DNA from: Henricia sp. BOLD:AAB3569
Taxonomy: Eukaryota; Echinodermata; Asteroidea; Spinulosida; Echinasteridae
Assembly (NCBI GenBank): GCA_037783545.1
Contig: JBBELK010000330.1
Span: 1 to 64,000, forward strand
Direction of reading: 5' to 3'
DNA: 64,000 nt
Shown here: in pieces, positions 58,101-64,000 of the stretch
How positions within the stretch are numbered: position 1 is the stretch's first letter
Layout of the letters: every line of letters starts with the position of its first letter
The notes under the pieces: generated by a model
Told to the model about the DNA's origin: nothing
Databases searched by the model: none
What the model saw: only the letters and a program-made list of their open reading frames with translations
Translations under genes and position numbers: made by a program

Positions 58101-61100
58101 CGTTGATCCTGAAACATGAATACCTTTGAGTTTTCTTCAATGAATCTGTGCTTTCCGTTGAAAGTCCCATTGCTTTGTGCGTTGTGTGTCACCATTTTTG
58201 ACGATAGCGTGTGAGCCATAGCAACAATGTCCAAGGGGGCGGGGTTAACTGGGCAAAATCGAAACTATGCATTAAGACCACAAAATTGCAATCGGGCTAT
58301 ACAATACATGTACATGTAATTATAGACCGGTCTTAGTGGCACCGTGTTAGCCGGCTAAGCATATACACGTAGACCGGTCTTTAGACTGCAATCCGCCCCA
58401 GGGGCCAATTTCATGGCGCTACTAAGCACAAAAATATGCTAAGCAGAGAATTTCTTTGCTTTATATAGAATATAGGCAGTTTTTTAATTCCTTGAGGACA
58501 TGCATGGTTGCACGTTTTGTGCTTGCATTGTTGACTAAATTAAATATCAAATGTTGCCCTACAAGATGGCGGCTATTCGATACGGTCTATAGTAGCCACC
58601 CTTACAGAACACACACTTTGAAAGAGGATGAGTCAAGCTATGAGTACATGCCTATCAATAGACTATGTAAGTCTCGCGGCAAAGGTCAAATCTGAGCTTC
58701 CGGGCACAACACGACTAAAACGCCTATTCCTATAACACGGGCGAGATTTTGTTTTTTGTATATAAATTTTTCTGTCTAATCTTAAGTATACAACCGACCC
58801 GAAAGTGATTCAGGTAACTAAAATGTTTTTTTTACAATATATAATACATGCATAATTATCTCTAAAAACGATAAACATTTATTAAAATTTCGTGACCTGA
58901 ATAAATTTCTCTGCTAGCATATTCTTCATCCAATTTGGAATGGATGACCCAAGTGTGGATTCATGTGAAAATGAATGCTTCGAACTTGGGCACTCTAAAA
59001 AAAAAAAGTCTGCAAGCTCTACTTTTGGTAGATGGCGTTTCGCCTTTTGCAAGCGAGGTCTGTATGTACGTCGGCTGCTGTGCGTGTTGCATATCTTTTG
59101 CTGCATGTAGTTTACGATCTTCAAAGATTGACTTGTCGGCACAGGAAAGATCGTGAATTTTTACATTTCGATTGCTTATTTTTGATTATATACATGTACC
59201 CCACTTCATCAATTGGAATGCAAGATTTTATTTAGGGATACGCGTTTTGGGCCGTCTGAGTTTACAAAAACCTGAGTAAAAAAAATAATCCAAGAATTTC
59301 GCTCGTGACGTGCGTTGAAGAGATAGGGTCTTGTGCCCGGAAATAACAGTGGTCTCGCGCGGTCTCGTACGTTCGCGAGGTCAACTTACATAGTCTATTG
59401 AGGGTGTGTTTGCAGAAACTTGAATTTCACCGAGTTTGACGGTTTGGGGTGGTTTTGGGCCATTTGAGGATAATTGGTTAAAGTCCTTTAAGACCGAAAA
59501 TCTATGTATGCGTCGTGCGTAGTACGTACTGCATGATGCATAAACATCAGTCGTTTGAAAGGCAACGTGGATGGTACATGTATGTCAGTGTATCCGGACT
59601 GCGCTATCCATATTGTGCTGTCTGTCTAAATTTTATCAATCCGTGGAGCAATGCATACATGTAGTTCTGACCTGTCAATCAAGCCGAACCCGCCGACCAA
59701 TCACAACAGAGCTAGCAGACAGCGCCCACATAGGTCAAAGTGATGCAATCATCACACAATCACGCGATTTTCTGCCCATACAGTTTGTATGTTGTATGCG
59801 CCAGTGACCGGGTGAATTTTGGTTTCAATGTCGGTCGATTCACTGTTCAAAGGTAGGAAAGCGCATTTTTATTAATATGTCATCCCTGCATTACTAGCCC
59901 TTTGCTCAGTGTGTGCTACGGTAACTGTCGACCCTAAAACATTAAATACCTTTGAGTTTTCTCCAATGAATCTGTGCTTTCCATGCCGAGTCCCGTTGCT
60001 TTGTACGTTGTGTCGCCATTTTTTTGCGATGGCTTGTGAGCACATAGCAACAATATCTAAGGGGCGGGGTTAACTGGGCAATCTCGGAACTATGCATTGA
60101 CAGGGATGACGCACACACTACGCATAGAAATTGTGTGTGAAATACGCTCCATCAAACGGTTTCCAAGGTTTTAATACAACATCTGGTATGGTGCCTGATC
60201 ACCATTTAAATGAAACAACCAAACTTGGGATGAGAGAAAAATCGCAAGGGCCTTATCAAGATTCGAACCCGAGACCTCTAACACACGAGGCAGATACTCT
60301 ACCAGCTGAGCTAGGCACAGTTGGTATACCCCCTCAAGTTTTCCCTATGGACCAAATTCTTCTCTCGGTGTTGCATGGTGGCGCAACTGGGCAAAGTAAC
60401 GAACGCAACATCTGGTATGGTGCCTAATCACCATTGAAATGAAACAACCAAACTTGGGATAAGAAAAAAATCGTAAGGCCTGAGGGAGTATACCAACTGT
60501 GCCTAATAGCTCAGCTGGTAGAGCATCTGCCTGGTGAGTCAGAGGTCTTGGGTTCGAATCCCGATAAGGCCCTTACGATTTTTTAAGTAAGGTTTTAATA
60601 GTGTGAGAGGCTAGTTAGACAAAATCCTACTTTGTACGACGTAAGAAAAATGACAGTCAACAATGTTATTATCCCACTCACTTAATACCAAAGTCAATCC
60701 AACTTTGATGACAACTTGTATTTTCTATCTTGTTCTCCCACATTATGTGCTGGGCTTGCAATAGTTTCAAAATACGCATGACGCACATGTATGCACAGTG
60801 CACTACACATGACGGATTTTAATAACAGGCATTTTTTTGTTCCTTCTTTCAGGGGTCTTCTACATATTCTCGTCGGTGGCGGGGTTGGGTTTCTTATGAT
60901 AAGAATTCTTGACCCTAGTGTGGTTCAATATTGTGTCTTTGTCTTCGCTATGCTTCATTTATCCTGGGTCCATCTGTACATGCTCATGCGGAATGCTGGG
61001 GTCGGAAACCTAGACTATATAGGGTAAGTGTACTTAACATGTGAGCAATTAACTTAAATAATTGAATACTCAAGAACAGTAGAAATCAATTATTTGACAT

Positions 61101-63414
61101 TTTGTATATTTGTTTGTTTATTAATACCTGTATCTCTGCTATTTGTTTTCTCTAAAATGCCTCTCTAAAAACTCTGTGTACAAATTTCCAATATACGCTC
61201 GTAACTGGGACAGCCTAACATGTAACATAGTTACGAGCGTATATTGGAAATTTGTACACAGGGTTTTTAGAAAGGAATGTTGTCACACTATTTTAACCCT
61301 TTTTGGGCCTAAGTTATCTCTGCAGAACAACTTAAACTTATTTCTTTTATTTTGAGACCAGACAAAGGTATTTCCTCGAAAATATGGTCTGTGTTGCCAA
61401 AATGCCCCCTTTACTGTGGAAAGACCCAAATGCAGATCTCTAAATTTTAATAACCTATATTTCCCCTGACTATGTTCATTTCAGCCCCATGATGATTTTG
61501 ACGGTAAAAACAAGTAGCCTTGCTTACGGCATTCACGACGGTACGTATTAAGCCTAGCGTACATCGACCTTGCAACTGGAAGCAACTAGTGGCAACTGGT
61601 GTTTCCGGCAACTGGAAGCAGCTGATCAGTTGCTCAAAAAGGTTGATGTACGCGCACTTGCAACTACTGGCAACTGGAAAAATCCCAGTTGCCGCGAGTT
61701 GCTCATGTTCTACTTTCTGGCAACTAGTTGTACCCAGTTGCGGTCAGTTGCGTCGATGTACGCGCACTTGCAAATAGATGCTGCCAGTTGCTCGCGTGCA
61801 TCTGATCACGAGCGCGTGCATCGACAGCAACTGCAAGCACAGTTGAAAGGGCAATGCACACTGCGCTTTACCGAGTTGCTGTGTCGATGTGTGCGCTCTG
61901 GAAATGTAGACATAGCTGGATGCTCCCAGTTGCCGCTAGTTGCGGAACTAATCAGTTTCTGTCGATGTGCGCGCTACGCACACATTGACAGCAACTGATC
62001 AGTTGAGTTGCTTCCAGTTGCAATGTCGATGTACGCAAGGCTTTAAAGCTGGTCCAGTAACGTACATGTACAATGTACATCTTGTCCCAGACTCGAGAAA
62101 GCTGTTTAAAATAACAATACAACCCAAGGGATCTTTCATTCATAAATACCTTGGACAGTTTACGCATTCCTATTGGCTGAGAGCACGTCACATGGGTGGT
62201 CTTAAACGGACGATAAAGGCTGCTTGCTTTTAAACACTTTCTAGTCTGCAAGAGCCAGCACAAAATGGCTAAAGAGCGAAGTTTACTGTTAATTTTTAGG
62301 GCGTTTTACTGACTTACACAAAAAGGTATTTATACAAAAATGCCTCTTTACCCTCAATACAGCTTGGTAACAAGCATTTTTGGATTCAGTGATCCAAAAT
62401 TAGGTAAAGTCGACTTGTTAAAAATTTATACTAAAAAAATGCCTCTTCTTGCCTTAAAATGAGCCCTTTTTTAAAATGTCGCCTAGTCTACAACAAGAAC
62501 AGGGGCGCGTTCAATAGCACAAAACATACGCCGGTATTGGCCATGTCGGCATACCAAATACGTTGAACGCAACCGAACGCACGGTATTTCCAATACGTAT
62601 TACATTCCAACAATCCCAACTCGAACGTGGTACCAAGATGGCGGAGGGACAAATTGTGGCTACGACCTCGAATTTCAAAGTGTTTATTCTTAGACTGTAA
62701 AAGACCACCGGCAGCTGAGTTAGCAGCTTGAATTTGCAATTTAATTGTCAGAGTATTCGCGTTAAGTGGCAGCCGTAGTGCTTTGCAAACCGCATTGTCT
62801 ACAATGGCCATGTTTGATCATACGTTTTGGGATGCAGTCGTTCAATAAGCCGTTTCGGTTGCAGCATACCGACACTGTCATACGTATTTCGGTATTGTGC
62901 TGTTGAACACACCTCAGCACTCTTGTTCCACACTTTGCCCTGAAGAGAGATGAGGGAAAGTAGACCAAAACATTGTCATTTTCCTTTTTTCAAATCTTGA
63001 AAAAATGCTCTTTTCCATTTATAAAACTTGTAAGCACGTTTACTGGTTAAGCACCTACATGTACGGTACGTGCTAAGAGACGATGTTAGTTCCGAAACAA
63101 TACTATTTTTGTTGTTTACTAGATTAAAAATTTACACATGTTTGGACATTTAAAAAAACACTTTTGGGCGATAAAAAAAATTATTTGATATTGCAAAATT
63201 CTTTGACAGTAATAACTAGAAATGTTTCCATTGGTTTGAATTTATTTGGGGTTTTGAGTAAATTCCAAAAAAGATTTTTATTTAGTTTGGGTGGAAACAA
63301 TAAAACTGTGGATTTTGTGGTCATTAACGTCAATTTTATTTCATTTTTATTGTTGTCAGGTTTTTCAAGAAATGAGACCAAATTAAATAGTCTTCAGAAG
63401 GAATTGGTTATTAG
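46095..63414 (+). CDS. MBOAT1/2: MBOAT1/2-like lysophospholipid acyltransferase, N-terminal part, five exons
   Basis: Five exons with consensus GT/AG borders and compatible phases (0, 2, 2, 1, then 2 open) give about 168 residues of one protein. Recalled human MBOAT1/2 has matching blocks in the same order: FSKLLGI (cf. LSELLGI), NFLVCQIVAF (cf. NFVVCQLVAL), SFGW-LLH (cf. CFGWYALH), YCVFVFAMLHL (cf. YCFVFALGYL), IGPMMILTVKTSSLAYGIHDG split over two exons (cf. SGPMMIITQKITSLACEIHDG), and FSRNETKLNSLQKELVIR (cf. MFRKDEELTSSQRDLAVR). The family transfers acyl chains from acyl-CoA to lysophosphatidylethanolamine, -serine or -choline in the endoplasmic reticulum membrane (Lands cycle). About four hydrophobic membrane segments are encoded here. 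The catalytic Asn/His region and C-terminus lie beyond the right edge. Which paralogue it is cannot be decided. Confidence 0.88.
46319..46937. mobile_element. Foldback element with 233-bp arms and an open frame in each arm
   Basis: The arms 46337-46569 and 46692-46924 are inverted copies of equal length, aligned without gaps, with nine substitutions; the outermost 75 bp or so are identical. The spacer is 122 bp. Flanking direct repeats CGATCCAGTTAGC (46319-46331) and CGATCCAGTAAGC (46925-46937) look like a target-site duplication. Each arm has an open frame reading outwards, on the minus strand in the left arm and the plus strand in the right (FYRTEGLKFAHDFTE through FATDLVQIRKQG). I do not recognise the peptide. 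It may be a foldback transposon or an inverted duplicate of an exon. Confidence 0.65.
46692..46895 (+). CDS. Unrecognised open frame in right arm of foldback element
   Basis: About 67 codons with the landmarks SVFYRTEGLKFAHDF, APIEQVSEPWD and FATDLVQIRKQG, then a stop. The left arm encodes the same peptide with about eight changes on the opposite strand. All nine base differences between the arms fall in this frame. The amino-acid composition looks like genuine protein (mixed charged and aromatic residues), but there is no recognisable domain, no clear start and no conserved splice site. It could be a captured exon or chance. Confidence 0.25.
   Translation, partial: GKLSVFYRTEGLKFAHDFTETRHRIDAYSSEYLQSGVSAPIEQVSEPWDKFHLREFATDLVQIRKQG
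46938..47779. other. Intronic stretch, no gene
   Basis: It contains a short inverted repeat (GGTAACCAAAA at 46979-46989, TTTTGGTTACC at 47002-47012) and a CRE-like TGACGTCA near 47129. Nothing else stands out. Confidence 0.5.
47812..48320 (+). pseudogene. CR1-type LINE ORF2, end of endonuclease and linker
   Basis: The frame gives SDHVCVLWRPK, then the linker typical of Jockey-superfamily ORF2 (KDKPWISPHIKNLLNDRQAAY, WRTLRNAVKREIGKAKVHYY, DPRKWHQQIK). It leaves the reverse transcriptase frame at an A-run near 48288-48294; a single base gained or lost there explains the break. The nominal frame continues to 48399 as noise overlapping the next segment. Confidence 0.8.
48321..49883 (+). pseudogene. 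CR1-type LINE ORF2, reverse transcriptase to C-terminus
   Basis: 520 codons with KATKASGPDKFPSRL, LRPVSLTSVFAKI, LTDFSKAFDHVDH (D196), NGGVPQGTKLGPL and the catalytic YVDD at 276-279, then the CR1/Jockey C-terminal region (RPVLEYADVIWHSGL, SIQKRACKIILG, LTDRRLSHCITFAKTL). Only one frameshift (near 48290) and the missing 5' end disable it, so it is young. The exact clade (CR1, Crack, L2 or Daphne) needs a tree. The first residue is GTG within the frame, not a true start. Confidence 0.88.
50325..50885. mobile_element. Non-autonomous TIR element, TACTGTAAAAGC ends
   Basis: The left end TACTGTAAAAGCTGAAATAT and the right end ATATTGGCTTTTACAGTA are inverted repeats; further in, GTTTTATTTTCGCG and CGCGAAAATAACAA also pair. 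It is about 561 bp with no transposase. Similar termini are common in marine invertebrate MITEs (recalled, not searched). Confidence 0.7.
50947..50980. other. Perfect 16-bp hairpin
   Basis: TTCTGTCCCTACGGGA and its exact reverse complement are separated by AA. It lies in intron 1, 61 bp from the preceding TIR element; function unknown. Confidence 0.8.
51345..51625. mobile_element. MITE with CCAGGGGCCAATTTCATAGA ends
   Basis: The left end CCAGGGCCCAATTTCATAGA and the right end TCTATGAAATTGGCCCCTGG form about a 24-bp TIR around 281 bp rich in TTAAGC and GTTAAC words. Solo ends of the same family occur at 52092-52116 and 58398-58420, so it is a multi-copy family. Confidence 0.75.
52092..52116. 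repeat. Solo right end of the CCAATTTCAT MITE family
   Basis: AACAGCTTAATGAAATTGGCC matches the right TIR of the element at 51345-51625. I found no clear left partner between 51626 and here, a stretch that otherwise shows no gene. Confidence 0.5.
52262..52389. mobile_element. Short element with 20-bp perfect inverted repeats
   Basis: TTTTGTTGCTATGTGGTGCA at 52262-52281 and its exact reverse complement at 52370-52389 flank 88 bp of unique sequence. It may be a MITE or a foldback; there is no obvious target duplication. Confidence 0.6.
53063..53422. mobile_element. piggyBac-like MITE with TTAA flanks
   Basis: A 360-bp element with TIRs AGGAGTGTGACCAGA and TCTGGTCACACTCCT, flanked on both sides by TTAA (53059-53062 and 53423-53426). 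TTAA duplication is the hallmark of piggyBac transposition; the superfamily is inferred from that alone. Confidence 0.75.
53918..53963. other. Perfect 22-bp hairpin
   Basis: CACGTGATTTATCCGAACCAGA and its exact reverse complement are separated by AA; each arm ends in a CACGTG E-box. It may be the relic of a tiny foldback element. Confidence 0.8.
54109..54515. mobile_element. MITE with AGGGAGGTTT ends and ATT flanks
   Basis: The left end AGGGAGGTTTGGCACCGTC and the right end, in reverse complement AGGGAGGGGTTTCGCAAGG, match imperfectly and continue into ACGGATACGGATA-type words. Three-base ATT flanks at 54106-54108 and 54516-54518 would suit a PIF/Harbinger-type element. It is 407 bp and non-coding. 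Confidence 0.65.
54920..55052. mobile_element. Near-complete foldback with TTAA flanks
   Basis: The 133-bp element is almost wholly a hairpin: AGGCACAGGCTC pairs with GAGCCTGTGCCT and the match continues to ATACGCAGCTCCAT / ATGGAGCTGCGTAT at the centre. TTAA lies at 54916-54919 and 55053-55056. As RNA it would form a long stem resembling a small-RNA precursor. Confidence 0.75.
55057..55819. other. Intronic stretch, no gene
   Basis: Moderately A+T-rich sequence with some TTCGAATATT-type words near 55500-55570. I see no exon, repeat family or RNA gene. Confidence 0.5.
55820..56046. repeat. Cluster of GGGGCGAAGTGG motifs in two orientations
   Basis: At least ten degenerate copies of a roughly 12-bp motif (gcgaagtggttttggg and variants). 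Copies at 55820-55860 are in the CACTTCGCCCC orientation, those at 55887-56020 in the opposite one, so the block can fold back. It ends in a perfect 26-bp palindrome at 56021-56046 (halves AATTTTCGTCTCA and TGAGACGAAAATT). It lies 233 bp before MBOAT-like exon 2. Confidence 0.75.
56280..56425 (+). CDS. MBOAT1/2: MBOAT1/2-like exon 2
   Basis: Acceptor tttttaactttccag and donor GTGAGT bound 146 bp reading ANFLVCQIVAFIYSCLF, a short basic loop with SPSTASSTSRH, then AQITLGCLLAYMSFG, ending phase 2. These are membrane segments 1 and 2 of MBOAT1/2. The same bases have another open frame with an internal ATG, which is a shadow. Confidence 0.88.
56900..57859 (-). mobile_element. L2-like LINE fragment, 3' part, antisense to the host gene
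   Basis: Read on the minus strand it ends in a 3' UTR with GAATTTGCGCTATAGAAATG followed by (ATT)n, the usual tail of L2/CR1-type LINEs. It is 5'-truncated just after the reverse transcriptase catalytic motif. Comparison with the copy at 59649-60099 puts the insertion at GCTAGCAGA, with a possible degraded target duplication (GCTAGCAGA on the left, ACAAGCAGA on the right). Confidence 0.85.
57069..57857 (-). pseudogene. L2-like LINE ORF2, C-terminal 262 residues
   Basis: The frame is open with the L2/CR1 hallmarks: MLNDSKTEFMIIG, VRNLGSWFDQHMSM, YYLHNIRRIRKYLT, SSRLDYCNGLLYGLP, LQRVHNACARLV, LHWLPVRFRISFKILLLTYK, GDRAFVNAAPILWNALP and a final FKSLLKTYLFKMAF. The endonuclease and the catalytic YADD part of the reverse transcriptase are missing through 5' truncation, so it cannot be functional although the frame is undamaged. 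The first Met is simply the first in the fragment. Confidence 0.88.
58398..58420. repeat. Solo left end of the CCAATTTCAT MITE family
   Basis: CCAGGGGCCAATTTCATGGC matches the left TIR of the element at 51345-51625. No right partner was found nearby. Confidence 0.5.
58655..59401. mobile_element. TIR element with TCAATAGACTATGTAAGT ends
   Basis: 18 bp at 58655-58672 are the exact reverse complement of 59384-59401, and CCGGGCAC / GTGCCCGG pair further in. It is about 747 bp and I see no transposase. No target duplication is obvious. Confidence 0.7.
59649..60099. mobile_element. MITE, second copy of the ATGCATAG family, uninterrupted
   Basis: The ends CAATGCATA and TATGCATTG are inverted. The interior aligns with the split copy at 56829-58280 and shows what that copy looked like before the LINE landed. 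Confidence 0.65.
60177..60346 (-). repeat. tRNA-derived SINE-like unit, copy 1 (tRNA part on minus strand)
   Basis: A plus-strand flank caacatctggtatggtgcct leads to a tRNA-like body on the minus strand at about 60249-60318, with an A-box-like TAGCTCAGCTGG and a B-box-like GGTTCGAATC. The acceptor and anticodon stems do not pair well, so it is not a working tRNA gene. Confidence 0.7.
60406..60600 (+). repeat. tRNA-derived SINE-like unit, copy 2 (tRNA part on plus strand)
   Basis: The same flank as copy 1 (caacatctggtatggtgcct) is followed by the tRNA-like body in the opposite orientation. The A-box TAGCTCAGCTGG is at 60507-60518, the B-box GGTTCGAATCC at 60551-60561 and a T6 Pol III stop at 60579-60584. 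Short inverted repeats (aaaaaatcgtaagg and ccttacgatttttt) bracket the body. The anticodon arm is one base too long and mispaired. Confidence 0.75.
60853..61023 (+). CDS. MBOAT1/2: MBOAT1/2-like exon 3
   Basis: Acceptor ttccttctttcag and donor GTAAGT bound 171 bp. The first base completes the Trp codon begun in exon 2 (SFGW), then come GLLHILVGGGVGFLMIRIL, YCVFVFAMLHLSWVHLYML and GNLDYI, ending phase 2. These are membrane segments 3 and 4. A later donor in this frame would meet a stop at once, which supports the boundary. Confidence 0.9.
61161..61274. mobile_element. Foldback with 46-bp arms in MBOAT-like intron 3
   Basis: 61161-61206 and 61229-61274 are near-perfect inverted repeats (core CAAATTTCCAATATACGCTC) around a 22-bp loop. 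Intron 3 is only 461 bp, so its transcript would form a stable hairpin there. Confidence 0.8.
61485..61540 (+). CDS. MBOAT1/2: MBOAT1/2-like exon 4
   Basis: Acceptor tatgttcatttcag and donor GTACGT bound 56 bp. The first base completes Gly, then PMMILTVKTSSLAYGIHD, ending phase 1. It closely matches the GPMMIITQKITSLACEIHDG motif of vertebrate MBOAT2, the strongest single piece of evidence for the gene. Confidence 0.92.
61552..62042. mobile_element. TTAA-flanked MITE packed with CAACTGG motifs, next to a splice donor
   Basis: The TIR on the left is GCCTAGCGTACATCGACCTT, continuing into GCAACTGGAAGCAACT; the right end is its near reverse complement. TTAA sits at 61548-61551 and 62043-62046. 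The interior repeats CAACTGG/CCAGTTG and TCGATGTACGCGC in both orientations many times. Insertion is seven bases into intron 4, directly after GTACGTA. Confidence 0.8.
62504..62913. mobile_element. TIR element with GTTCAAYAGCACAA ends
   Basis: The left end GGCGCGTTCAATAGCACAA and the right end, in reverse complement GGTGTGTTCAACAGCACAA, differ at three positions. It is 410 bp with several CATACG and GGTATT words in both orientations inside. No transposase and no clear target duplication. Confidence 0.55.
63360..63414 (+). CDS. MBOAT1/2: MBOAT1/2-like exon 5
   Basis: Acceptor ttattgttgtcag and donor GTAAGG bound 55 bp. With the last base of exon 4 it reads Gly, then FSRNETKLNSLQKELVI and the first two bases of Arg, ending phase 2. 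This aligns with the MFRKDEELTSSQRDLAVR block of MBOAT2. The next block expected (family RMPSLLEYLSY) is not in the remaining 586 bp. Confidence 0.85.
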
Positions 63415-64000
63415 GTAAGGTGTAAAAGTTAACGTTTGTTTGTAGCAAGGTTGTCTACACCAGACTCTGTATGAGCCACTGAGGCAGGGTGCGCCACCCT
63501 GCCTGAAGTGCCTCCCTTGGCTCCTGCACTTTGGGAGATGTGCAACTCCAGACGTCAGCTTATCCCACGCAGGTTCAATCAGGTTGACAACCCAACAAAG
63601 TTGGTTTTCTGAGAGCCCCTAACTACAGTATCCTCCCAGAAACAGGAAATGTCACATTTCATTGCTGTGGGAAGCACTTTGTTCAAACAGGTCATGTTGG
63701 ACCTGGAGGAAATCACTGAAGCAGAACAGTCTTGAAAGCGATTCCAAAGTGATTGGTCGATCAGTGCCTTGTTATCGACAAGTTTACTGTATTCAACAAA
63801 CTTCTGTTTCGATCAAGAATTGTGTATTTTAAGAAAGTTGCATTTCTAGTGGTCGAGTGTTTCTAAAGATCCCAGAGCACTCTTTCGTGAAGAGTAAGGG
63901 GATTATGCGGTGTCTCGGACCGTCGGCAAAGTGCCACCCACCTATATATCTCGATGTTTAAATGAAAGACACTTCGGGCTCCGGGCTGCGATTTGAAGTT
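63415..64000 (+). other. Start of MBOAT1/2-like intron 5; no further exon seen
   Basis: It begins GTAAGG. It contains a short hairpin GGCAGGGTG-CGC-CACCCTGCC at 63483-63503. I see no sixth exon, RNA gene or recognised repeat before the window edge. Confidence 0.6.

Larger units (their letters stand above)
56829..58280. mobile_element. Inner MITE, ATGCATAG ends, split by an L2-like LINE
   Basis: TIRs TGGTCTTAAATGCATAG (56829-56845) and CTATGCATTAAGACCA (58265-58280). Without the LINE it is about 490 bp and aligns with the uninterrupted copy at 59649-60099 (shared words cctgtcaatca, gaacccgccgaccaatca, gagctagcaga, ggtcaaagtg, cctttgagtttt). Confidence 0.7.
56459..58386. mobile_element. Outer TIR element with GTCTAAGACC ends, carrying nested insertions
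   Basis: The left end GTCTAAGACCAGTC (56459) and the right end GACCGGTCTTTAGAC (58386) are near-inverted repeats, each followed inwards by AGCCGGCTA. The left end lies 34 bp past the donor of exon 2. Inside sits a second TIR element that itself contains an L2-like LINE fragment. Confidence 0.45.
56426..60852 (+). other. MBOAT1/2-like intron 2, 4.4 kb, nested transposons
   Basis: It runs from GTGAGT to ttccttctttcag. It holds the nested element stack at 56459-58386, a TIR element at 58655-59401, a MITE at 59649-60099 and the paired tRNA-like units at 60177-60600. Positions 60601-60852 hold nothing I recognise. Confidence 0.75.

Noticed and set aside
60501-60572. A functional tRNA gene
   Set aside because: A- and B-box are good, but the acceptor stem is mismatched and the anticodon arm is one base long with a mispaired closing pair. 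A degenerate relative lies 250 bp away, so it is a tRNA-derived repeat.
63164-63418. An 84-codon single-exon gene at the right edge
   Set aside because: Only the last 55 bp, behind a consensus acceptor, match MBOAT1/2; the upstream residues are intronic A+T-rich translation.

Overview
The window is eukaryotic genomic DNA: a huge tandem satellite array carrying target-specific LINE retrotransposons, followed by the start of a spliced host gene whose introns are packed with transposons. Frequent TACATGTA-type words, many kinds of non-autonomous terminal-inverted-repeat (TIR) elements, a Tx1-like LINE and the gene's resemblance to vertebrate MBOAT1/2 fit a marine invertebrate, probably a deuterostome (echinoderm, hemichordate or cephalochordate). 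The species cannot be fixed from sequence alone.

Positions 1-44567 are a head-to-tail array of a 295-bp satellite, about 116 units, running off the left edge. Two full-length, two-ORF, non-LTR retrotransposons of the L1/Tx1 type (14578-19756 and 24193-29383) interrupt it. Both sit at exactly the same nucleotide of the satellite unit, in the same orientation, flanked by the same 11-bp target-site duplication, and they are separated by exactly 15 satellite units. Each encodes an ORF1 protein with three CCHC zinc knuckles and an ORF2 protein with an APE-type endonuclease, a reverse transcriptase and a C-terminal CCHC motif; all four ORFs are open. I read this as a satellite-specific LINE that uses the array as a landing pad, the most notable system here. 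Block 3 of the array shows higher-order structure: a 7-unit, 2065-bp repeat present three times, and an older 13-unit duplication. The leftmost 9 kb carries dozens of one-base indels that look like consensus errors.

The array stops abruptly at 44567. About 1.5 kb later a host gene begins: five exons (46095-46169, 56280-56425, 60853-61023, 61485-61540, 63360-63414), with matching splice phases, encode the N-terminal third of an MBOAT1/MBOAT2-like lysophospholipid acyltransferase. The rest lies beyond the right edge.

Its introns hold a 5'-truncated CR1/Jockey-type LINE, an L2-like LINE fragment nested in a TIR element that is itself nested in another, at least six more TIR or foldback elements (three with TTAA flanks), a 233-bp-arm inverted repeat with open frames in both arms, a cluster of GGGGCGAAGTGG motifs, and a pair of tRNA-like, SINE-type units in opposite orientations. 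No bacterial genes, CRISPR arrays or LTR elements were seen.
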